Shown here: piece by piece, positions 53,035 to 61,592 of the stretch | How the letters are laid out: every line of letters starts with the position of its first letter | Position numbering within the stretch: the first letter of the stretch is position 1 | Assembly: GCA_946894095.1 (NCBI GenBank) | Contig: OX335657.1 | Coordinates: forward strand, 3,162,001-3,226,000 | Length of the DNA stretch: 64,000 nucleotides | Source of the DNA: Incurvaria masculella | Lineage: Eukaryota > Arthropoda > Insecta > Lepidoptera > Incurvariidae | Reading direction: 5' to 3' | Position numbers and translations under genes: made by a program | Notes under the pieces: generated by a model | Seen by the model: the letters and a program-made list of their open reading frames with translations, nothing else | What the model was told of the DNA's origin: nothing | Databases searched by the model: none

Positions 53035-53500
53035 TATAGCAGAATTAGCGGCTCGTAGCTCGGGACGCGGTGTTTCGCTTCCCGTCGAGGTCAATCACGC
53101 GAACTACTTTTTTTAGCTTACCACCTAGTAGGGGACGGGACCTACAGTTTGACATGGATTCCGAACCATGGAGCAGCTCGCATTCGTGACTAAATGCACT
53201 TATCGAACTCGGAAAGATAATGTCGGAGCATGTCGGAATTGAACCCAGCAGGTCTATTCCTGGCATTCAGTAATCAGGAATCCGGAATCCTGAGTCTAAA
53301 AAACAGCTTTTTTAGCGGTTTTCAAACCGAATTTCTTAACGAAAATATTCTGGAGTATAATTTTTTTAGTCAATCAAGGCTGTCTGTAGAAAAACTCGAT
53401 TTGAAAATCGCTATAAAAGCGGTTTTCTATACTCATGATTCCTGATTACTGTATGCCAGGAATAGACCTCCAGACCTCTGGTACGCTAGGCCAGCCTTCT
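53035..53500 (-). mobile_element. SINE family B with tRNA-type head, split by a foldback element
   Basis: 'ttaccacctagtaggggacg', 'gacatggattccgaaccatg' and 'gcagctcgcattcgtgac' lead to the head, whose B-box side 'ggaattgaacccag' (53235-53248) is separated from 'cagacctctggtacgctagg' (53470-53489) by a family P element. The trinucleotide CAG stands on both sides of the insertion. Confidence 0.75.
53251..53468. mobile_element. Family P-related foldback element, copy 3
   Basis: The ends 'ggtctattcctggcattcag' and the complementary 'ctgtatgccaggaatagacc' extend to ~31 bp with one mismatch ('taatcaggaat/attcctgatta'). The core string 'tggcattcag' is shared with copies 1 and 2, but the ~150-bp interior is different. 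Confidence 0.7.
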
Positions 53501-54009
53501 CATGTAAGCCAATACGATACTTAAATTTAATGAAAGCCGGTTGTTATAAATTCACTTGAACAAAAATAATCAAAACGCCGAGCGTGGGATAGAACCGAGC
53601 CCAGAAGGAAGTGTTAATATCTAAAAATATTTATATTCAGCTCACTCCATCTACATCAACAAATACTTCTCTTACTTTCGAACTTAGGTCGGAAATTTGG
53701 TGTCGTACTTTCGGAAGGGCCGTTTTTATTAAGTAAATGATCTCATTATTGACTAGCTGTGGTTCCTGGCTCCGCTTGGATCAATTTCGTTCGATCGAAA
53801 ACCTTCGCGGGCGTGTTATTCAAACGATCAGTGTGGCGATGTAGCGCCCTCTACAAAGAGCTGCTAGTTTCACATGCCAAAAAATGCAACAAACAGATGC
53901 ATAGAAGCTAGTTAGCATGGCGCTAGATGGCGCTACCCGCTAGAACGGGTAATATTTAAAAAATAAAGAAGTATATATCGCTTAAACTGGGTGGAAGAAC
54001 AATGGCCGT

Positions 54010-54312
54010 TCAAGGCAGGGACAATTGCCGCTTCGACCATCGTCCATTCAGTGCGATGGTACCGGGCGGGATTAACCGTAAAACCTAGTATTCCTTTCCT
54101 GTTATATTGTTTCTAAACCACAGCCTGTCCAAAACGGCCACTCATACAGAGCCAGATCGTACTTGTTTGACCTAGGTTGTCGAATGTAGCCATGCTTAAA
54201 TAAATGGAAAGTACTGGAAAGGCACCCATTTCCTTCGGAATTCGGTGTATTGGGCTAATACCATGCCAGAATTCATAATAATAGCCACTTCCAGTTCCAT
54301 TAAAAAACAAAC
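54010..54312. mobile_element. SINE family B, two pieces in opposite orientation
   Basis: The minus-strand body from 'ggacaattgccgcttcgacc' to 'gggcgggattaacc' is followed, from about 54175, by plus-strand sequence 'gtcgaatgtagccatgctta' ... 'gtgtattgggctaataccat'. Both parts are strongly diverged. Confidence 0.6.
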
Positions 54313-54725
54313 AGTTATGAAACACACACATTTGTATTGATCATAACAGCACACTCACATAATTTGTGGTGTCGTATCGCGCGCAAATAAATAACACTTG
54401 ACACGTGTATGGCGATGCGCAATTAAAACTAATAAATATTGGCCATGCACGAGCATTTAAAATGCTGCATTTACGAACCAATCTGAGCTTAGCAAGTGGA
54501 GCCTGTTAGCACGGATATTACGATTATGGAATCAATTGCCTATTACTATAAGGGAAAGTGCTCCTTTGTCTATTTTTAAGGTAAAATTAAAATCTTGGTA
54601 CTTGACATGTTACAACAATTAAATTAATCAATTATTTTCTGTTTATATAGTCTTAAGTTATCTAATGTTTTCTAAGTGTGATTATGGTGCTTAGTTTTAA
54701 GTAATTTAATGTTTCTTGCTACCTC
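54313..54725. other. AT-rich, no gene recognised
   Basis: Around 54475-54600 the minus/plus translations hint at a LINE C-terminus ('RILRLWNQLP' in one plus frame from 'cggatattacgattatggaa'), followed by a short AT-rich tail. This may be a small LINE fragment of about 120 bp. Confidence 0.35.
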
Positions 54726-55288
54726 TTAAGGTGGCCCAACCCGCTCAACTCCCCATACAAACGGGGAAAGAAGATCACGCCCATATTTCTTATCAGAGAT
54801 CCCAAATTTTGCTTAAAAGAGCTTTATTTGATCGAACTTGATGTATGATGACCGTTGGCATGGTAAAATTGTGTTTAGTTTCTAACGAGGTTTCTAAGTT
54901 ATAAGGTCCGAAAGCTCGAATTTTTCGCGCGTTTTATACAATAAATTTGGTGGATTATTACGCAATGATAAAGTAAAAAAAATCAAAAAAATATTAGTCA
55001 TCAGACATAGCTTATTTAATCAAGATTTTTAATCTATTTGGTTTTTGTTAGATTTTTGACTACCGCGGTCGTGGCTTACTTTTAGCTATTAGTCGTTTTG
55101 AAATCAAAATTTTCGTAAATCTTACCGAATCATGCACTATGCACATTGTTTTTTTTGTGGACATGTTGCATCTTCCTCATCACGGAGCCTGTCTTTTTCT
55201 TTGAAACAGAGAAGGTCCCAGAGCGCAACAGCAAGGTTTTGTACAGTGCCCGCGAATGAGTTAGTCCCGCCGGGTTGGGCCACCTTAA
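54726..55288 (+). mobile_element. Family G TTAA MITE, copy 4
   Basis: TTAA at 54726-54729 and 55285-55288. It is slightly longer than the others owing to an extra 'taacgaggtttc' duplication near 54883. The ends are conserved. Confidence 0.9.
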
Positions 55289-55385
55289 CATATTTTCTAA
55301 TATTAAGGTTAGCTGTTAGAGATTGCCTTTGGCAATAAGCTCGCCTTTGCATACTATGTAATAAAAAATAAGCAATTAAGAATAT

Positions 55386-55408
55386 TTTCATTTCATTTCA
55401 TTTCATTG
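55386..55408. repeat. (TTTCA)n microsatellite
   Basis: Four to five units of 'atttc' in tandem, about 100 bp after family G copy 4. Confidence 0.7.
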
Positions 55409-55575
55409 CCAACGATATGAATCGATATTTTGGCATAGTTACAGTTTACAGTTTCTCTATTTTCTTCATTAGAACAATATTACACACTCGTGTTCGTTGA
55501 AAAAATATCTGCCGGTTAGATCACCTCAGGCGAAGAAGAACCGACAAAAAACTGTGGGCGCGTTGGTAATTTTTA

Positions 55576-55787
55576 GCGATCCGTACCCAAAGGGTGCCAG
55601 CGGAACCCTAAGCTAAACTAAGCCTCCGTCCGTCCGTCTGTCACACGGCTGTATCTCATGAACCGTTATAGGTAGGCAGCTAAAATTTTCACAGAGCATG
55701 TATTTATTTTGCCGCTATAACAACAAATAATAAAAAAAATAAATAAAAAAAAATCGTGTACGATGGTACGGACCTCTTGGCGAGATT
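55576..55787 (-). mobile_element. Family A repeat, copy 11, truncated
   Basis: 'gatccgtacccaaagggtgc', a short CCGT run, 'gctgtatctcatgaaccgtt' and 'tgccgctataacaacaaata' are followed by 'gtacgatggtacggacctct'. The outer 5' palindrome is missing. Confidence 0.8.
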
Positions 55788-56210
55788 TAGAGTTTAATCC
55801 CTTAAACCCTTCACTTTATTATCCATCTGTCATCATTTTTGTCGTTATGAAATTTGACAAGAAGCAAGGTCTTAAAGTACAATTAAAGTAAAAAAATCAA
55901 GTAAACTTATTTTTTTTGTAATACCAAATAAAATAAATTCCGGGATGGACGAACTATCATTAACCATGTGTCAAATACATTTGTTTGGAACCCTCACTGC
56001 CCGATTCAGACTCCGACTTTTCCGGTTTTTTTTCTTTGATACTTACAAACTAGCTTAGATTGGTTGATAACACGATGGCAGCATACACCCGAACATAGTA
56101 ATTAGGATAATTTAAAATGACTATAAGCCTCATTTTTTTTAAAATTATGTATGTGTAATGTAAATTTAATTATTGACTCAAAATTGTGAGCGGCAGTAGG
56201 TATTGAAAAT

Positions 56211-56257
56211 GGGGCAATATTACAATATTGGGGCAATATTACAATATTGGGGCAATA
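56211..56257. repeat. 19-bp tandem repeat, about 2.5 units
   Basis: The unit 'ggggcaatattacaatatt' occurs at 56211-56229 and 56230-56248, and partly after. Each unit contains the small palindrome 'caatattacaatattg'. Confidence 0.8.
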
Positions 56258-56504
56258 GCATCGATAGAGCAGCATTATTTGTTTGAGGAATAAATAAATA
56301 CCCACGGCTCAAACGATATTAGCTGCGTAATACAAGCTTTACGTAATAACAAAATACACAACTGAACGCACATGGCTCAGAAATTCTGTGGACCGTAAAC
56401 AGAACGCCATGTGGACTGATATAGTGTGAGTATACGCGGGACACACTTCTGTTTTCTGGTTAAATGTTATGATTACTGTTATATGCGCAGTAATCATTTT
56501 CATT

Positions 56505-56800
56505 TTAATAAAATTCTTGGTAGTCAAACTACACTAAGTGACGTCAAAAACTGAATGATCCGCGGATTCTATAAATTCTGTAAAGGATAATACGAGAACA
56601 ACTTTTACGAGTTTTCCATCCACAGTCTCGAAATACATTCTTATTTAGATCTAAGTATGTATTTCGATGCTACTGCCAAACAATTTTTGGTAGAACAGTT
56701 TAAGGCAAAGAACGCGAACAAAAAAGAAACATCCACCCTCAGTACAAATGGATTAGAAATAGAACTTACTTAACTATCAATAATAGAATAATATGCATAG
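56505..56800 (+). repeat. Family Q repeat, empty-site copy
   Basis: 'ttggtagtcaaactacacta' runs directly into 'agtgacgtcaaaaactgaat' with no MITE, unlike 50170-50590. The rest matches that copy with moderate divergence ('aaaaagaaacatccaccctc'). Confidence 0.7.
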
Positions 56801-56954
56801 TCTTACAAGTATTCTCTGGTGTAAAATACGTCGTCAACTTAACAAGTTATGTCGGGTGTATAAAGCCCTCGTCAAGTTTGATACGGATAAATACAGAATA
56901 AATAGTAACCAACCCAGTTAAAATGAATGTAATAGTTATGCATATATAACGCGA

Positions 56955-57155
56955 GTTGATGGTTCGGAATCCATGTAAAGTTTAAGATCCTCTTCTCTAC
57001 TAGGTATTAGTTACCATGACATCGGATGAAAGATGGTGGAAGCGGCACATTGAAAAAATATCCGCGTTGTCCAGCCAGTTCAATGAAGCCGTGCAATAAA
57101 AGAAAGGTCCTGGCAAGGCACCTAGTTCTCGGGTGGTGTGTTAGGTGAATGTTAT
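56955..57155 (+). mobile_element. SINE family B, body only
   Basis: 'atggttcggaatccatgtaa', 'gccagttcaatgaagccgtg', 'gaaaggtcctggcaaggcac' and 'gggtggtgtgttaggtgaat' are in order. The head and last 3' part are missing. Confidence 0.7.
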
Positions 57156-57263
57156 AACGCCACCCAGATTTGATTCCATAATAGTCTTTGTTACTTCAAC
57201 ATCCTTCGTCTGTACTTGTCTACGTGTCATGTCGCTGAACATTTTTAAAGAGTTTCTTTTTTT

Positions 57264-57426
57264 TACTTTTGAGGTTACCGCGGTCGTTAGACATGTTTGA
57301 AAAATGTTACGGCAGGCATCCGCTGCGCACGAGCGTTGCCTCCTTGACAACAGGCTGAATGATTAGCTCGAAACGTCGGAGAATATCTCTACCTGCCGCG
57401 TGAAAAGCCGTAACATTTTTCAAACA
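57264..57426. mobile_element. Family I element, copy 3
   Basis: 'acttttgaggttaccgcggt' to 'gccgtaacatttttcaaaca', like copy 1 but with a ~20-bp deletion after 'aaatgttacggc'. Confidence 0.8.
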
Positions 57427-58385
57427 TTTTTAAAAAGTGCTGCATGGTTCTGTGTTACTTGGGCATGATGTATTATAAGCACATATACGTGCGTATATTT
57501 ATTAATAATTTATTTATTATATTAATTTGGATTCAGCAATAAAATTAACTTTGAAGCAGTACATATAATCACATTATAAAATGAGCGAAAAAAAGGTTCT
57601 CTGGTATTTTTATTCCTATCAAGTAGAATTAGGGCCATTTTCACCTTCTGCCGATTAGCTTAATCGCCACATATTAAGGGCATTTCTCAGCAGCTTGTAA
57701 TCAATACCAGTATAAGATAATCAGTACTTTAAGGGCGAATAAAATATACCAGTACTTAGTGAAAACCAGGCTTAGTTCCTGCGACTTTAGTTACTTTTGC
57801 GACTGCGATCAAAGTTTATTTTATCCTCTGGATACTTAAAAACAAGGAAGCGTTTGCTAGTGTTACATAAAGAGTAACTTGTGAGTGTGATACGTTATTT
57901 TAGTGCACCGAAATTTAATAGCTCCACGAATATTATCAATAATTAAAATGGCCTTGACTCGTTTATATGCAAATACATTGCGAATAATAAAGGTATTCAA
58001 ATTCAATTTATAATTATAGATATTATTATGTATTCACAATCTGAGTAGGTCAGCCGCCATCCTTATCTCCTAGCCATATGAATCGAGATGTGTCTTTTTT
58101 CCGGGTAGAGTATGGCATGACTAGGGTTGCCATTACGGGTGCTTTGTAGCTGATATTTTTTAATTTTTTTTACAAAGAATCTGGGTTCACTCGGTGACCA
58201 TATTGGTCCGGATGGACTTTCTTATTACGTCTGCATAAGGATACATATAAGTGGATCTTTAGTGCCTTCTCGAAGCTCAGCAGGACTCGGTATGGCTAGT
58301 AGCTTTTTCTATTTTGCAGAATATATGTCAGAATATATTCCGATATTTTCTATTTGTAGAATATCTAGTTAGAAATCTACAATCT
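57427..58385. other. No gene recognised
   Basis: AT-rich up to 58020, then mixed sequence. A short inverted J-related string occurs near 57640-57740 ('ctgccgattagcttaatcgc' resembles 17150-17220 reversed), indicating another old repeat. Confidence 0.35.
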
Positions 58386-58585
58386 CTAGACGCCATACCC
58401 GCGAATGGTATGTTTTGCTAGTTCGGGTCCAGCCTTGCAGAATATTCGTAAAGTAATTCTTTTTACTGGGCTCCTCCTTCAATTAATGTGTCCTTGCTTC
58501 ACGGTCGATTATAAATACATACATATCACATTACTTGGAATAAGCGACGTACCTGATTAGTACGAAAAAGTATATTTACTTAATA
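58386..58585 (+). mobile_element. Family J element, truncated copy
   Basis: 'ccatacccgcgaatggtatg', 'gttcgggtccagccttgcag', 'caattaatgtgtccttgctt' and 'gcgacgtacctgattagtac' follow the family J order from within the tRNA-like core to the end. Confidence 0.7.
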
Positions 58586-58801
58586 GCTAGTTGCTGTATT
58601 TCACCTCTTACAAAATCAATCAATAACACATTCACGTACACCACTTTGACCTTAAGATAGCACTTCACCCAAACTTCACCAAACTCGTTATATTCTAATC
58701 TAATTTCTTAGCCTGTAAATTTATTTGTAGACCGGGATAGATACGGTTTGAGAAGCACATGAAATCTGAAATGATTTTATAAAATTTCATGTTTATATGC
58801 T

Positions 58802-59493
58802 TACATTAAGTTTGCAACATTTAGCGGGGCCCGGAAGATAGAAAAAAAATTAAAATGTATTAAAAAATATATATCTCCTAAACAAATATTTAGAAACTTT
58901 ATTAAAAAAATGTATATGTCAAGTCTTTTAAGGCGTAATGTAACTGTGAATTTGCAACAATTTTGTAATTACGGAAATGTATTTTAAAAAAAATGCTTTT
59001 TACTAAAAAAAAATCTATGCCGCGAACCTAGCTTGCTATTGCTATATTTCTTTCTAGAATATGTAAAAGAAAATTAAATTCTTTAAAAACTATACAACGA
59101 ACGATTTTATACGTATTTCGAATTTTTTGTTTAGCTTTTGTATGAATGTAAAAAATATAAATAATAAAAAATTTGCTTCTAATATTTGCAACATTTTACA
59201 AATTTCACAGAATATAGAGTTTGCGGTCAGTTTCCAATTTCAGAAAATAAAATAGAATTTTCATTATTTGTTTTGCAGATATTATGAAAATAGTACAAAA
59301 AAAATATATTAACACAGTTCCGTAAATAAGAAAATGTTGCAAATTCACAGTAATATTACACCTAAAATTAGCTAACATATAACATTTTTAAATAACATTT
59401 CTAAATATGTGTTTAGGAGATATCATTTTTTAAACATATTTCATATTATATTTATATCTTCCGGACCCCCCATAATGTTGCAAACTTAATGTA
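58802..59493. mobile_element. Family S: 692-bp long-TIR MITE
   Basis: The ends 'tacattaagtttgcaacatt' and 'aatgttgcaaacttaatgta' are exact inverted repeats. Symmetry continues inward for at least 150 bp ('ggggcccggaagata' faces 'tatcttccggacccccc'; 'gtgaatttgcaacaatttt' faces 'aaaatgttgcaaattcacag'; 'tatctcctaaaca' faces 'tgtttaggagata'). It is non-coding and very AT-rich. Only this copy is in the window. Confidence 0.75.
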
Positions 59494-59569
59494 CACACGT
59501 CCACATGAAATACTACGTTTACGAGAAAAAAAATTGCATTTCGGATTTAATGTTTTTCTAAGTGATGAT

Positions 59570-60119
59570 TTAAGGTGGCCCATCCCGCTTATCTCCCCAT
59601 ACAAAAGGGGAAAGAAGATCACGCCCATATTTCTTGTCAGAGATCCAAAATTTTGCTCAAAATAGCTTTATTTGATCGAACTAGATGTCTGATGACTATT
59701 GGCATTGTAAAATTGTGCTTGGTTTCTAAGTTATAATGTCCGAAAGTTAGAATATTTCGCGCGTTTTATACAATAACTTTGGAGGTGGATTACGCAATGA
59801 TAAAGTAAGAACATCTTAAAATGATTAGTCATCAGACATAGCTTATTTAATCAAGATTTATAATCTATTTGGTTTTTGTTAGATTTTTGACTACAGCGGT
59901 CGTGGTTTACTTTTAGCTATAAGTCGTTTTGAAATTAAAATTTTCGTAAATCTTACCAAATCATACGCTTTGCACATTGTCTTTTTTGTGGACATGTTGC
60001 ATCTTCCTCATCACGGAGCCTGTCTTATTCTTTGAAACAGAGAAGGTTCCAGAGCGCAACAGCACGGTTTTGTACCGTGCCCGCGAATGAGTTAGTCCCG
60101 CCGGGTTGGGCCACCTTAA
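59570..60119 (+). mobile_element. Family G TTAA MITE, copy 5
   Basis: TTAA at 59570-59573 and 60116-60119. It is nearly identical to copies 2 and 3 over its length, suggesting a recent burst. Confidence 0.9.
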
Positions 60120-60189
60120 GGCTAAAGTTCCTGGAGTATTGGTCGTTATTTCCTAACTTATTTGATTTTATGTAAATAATTAGTCGTAC

Positions 60190-60330
60190 TAAGGAAGTAT
60201 GTCGCTTTTTCCAAGAAATGTGACATGTATGACTGTATTAACGAATGTATTAATAAAAGAAAATGCCAAAGAACTACTTCATTAATATACTGCAAGCCTG
60301 GACCTGAACCAGTAAAACATTACCTCCTAA
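60190..60330 (-). mobile_element. Family J element, diverged fragment
   Basis: 'actaaggaagtatgtcgctt', 'ccaagaaatgtgacatgtat' and 'actgcaagcctggacctgaa' match family J in order. Confidence 0.55.
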
Positions 60331-61205
60331 AAAAACCTGGGGTTGGTTTAGGGTGAAATAACATGTGAGACGAACATGGCGTGACGATGGCATGGTTTTT
60401 ACAGGACCCAAGAATGTTCGGAAGCCCATGGGCATCGTCGAGTGCCTCTTAGGTGAGAGCCTGGCCTACGCTTAACATATGAACACATTTCTTAGTTCAT
60501 TTTAGACACACCATCCTAAAATCTAACAAACAAAGCTCATATAGTCAAGTATCGCTCAGCAATAAATCGTTGCAGACGGCACCTTTCCCCGTGACTAATC
60601 CATTCTGGAGTGAACCCCACTTTCAATCTAAATTAACTAAATGAAATTAATACTAAACGTATTAATCCGTAACCCTAACGCGAATAATCTACGTCGCAGT
60701 GCCGGCGGGCGCGTGTAGATGACACATGCAAACTCATATAAATAACATTGTCATTAAGTCCCGTTCACACGCTAAAACGTTTTATCAAGCTGCGTGCACA
60801 AGCCATGCAGATAGCCCAAGCCAATATTGATTTTGAATCAGAACAACTTTTTTATTTGCATATTCGTACTGTTTAGTTTGTGCATGCACGCATTCCGATG
60901 AACTTTGTGCGTGGTGCTAAGCAGCGAACCACACCCACTGTCATTTCTTAGATAGTAATTGAGTACCTTGGTAAGTACTTTTCGAGAGAGGGAGGCTTGA
61001 AATAGGTGTTTCCTAGTCTCGCCTAGTAGTTGTGTGTGACAACAAAGTCCAAGGGTTGTCAAAATGTAAGTTTTCTTGCCATCTGTTAAAATATTGGTTG
61101 CAAATATCTAGGATTAAATAAAATCGAAAGTGTTTAAAATTTGTTTTGCGATACTTAAACATTAAAAAAAATTGACTAGATTCCACTTGAAACTAAGGTG
61201 CTGTT
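60331..61205. other. No gene recognised
   Basis: Mixed composition without element ends. Short frames (60838-61062, minus) have no domain. Confidence 0.4.
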
Positions 61206-61452
61206 CCTTACTTATTTACTTTCTGGCAGGATTATACGACTCTGGATGGTACTTTCGAATTGATTGAACGATGTTCGAATCGGCATCGATAAAATATGAT
61301 AAATTCGAATGTGCTGGAATGGATTATTAATAAACAATCAATAATAATAACAATGAAAACTATCCAATGTTTCCATCCAGTCCAATGTAGCCATGCAATA
61401 AAAGGAAGGTCCGAGCATGGCACCCAGGCCATCCATGTCCAGTTACATAAAA
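61206..61452 (+). mobile_element. SINE family B, diverged copy
   Basis: 'ccttacttatttactttctg', 'tgattgaacgatgttcgaat', 'ttccatccagtccaatgtag', 'ggaaggtccgagcatggcac' and 'ccatccatgtccagttacat' are in order. The last part of the body is deleted before the 3' end. Confidence 0.65.
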
Positions 61453-61565
61453 CAAAACACAAAAAAAGCAGCTTTAAATTTATGTTTCTCGCTTGTTTGG
61501 CAATATATTCGTTTAATTTACGACCACACCTCAAGACGAGAGTCCAAGTTGGAGACGAGACGACA

Positions 61566-61592
61566 TTCGTCCGTCCGTCCGTCCGTCCCACG
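61566..61592. repeat. (CGTC)n microsatellite, isolated
   Basis: 'cgtccgtccgtccgtccc' is like the family A microsatellite, but no flanking family A sequence is present. Confidence 0.6.
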
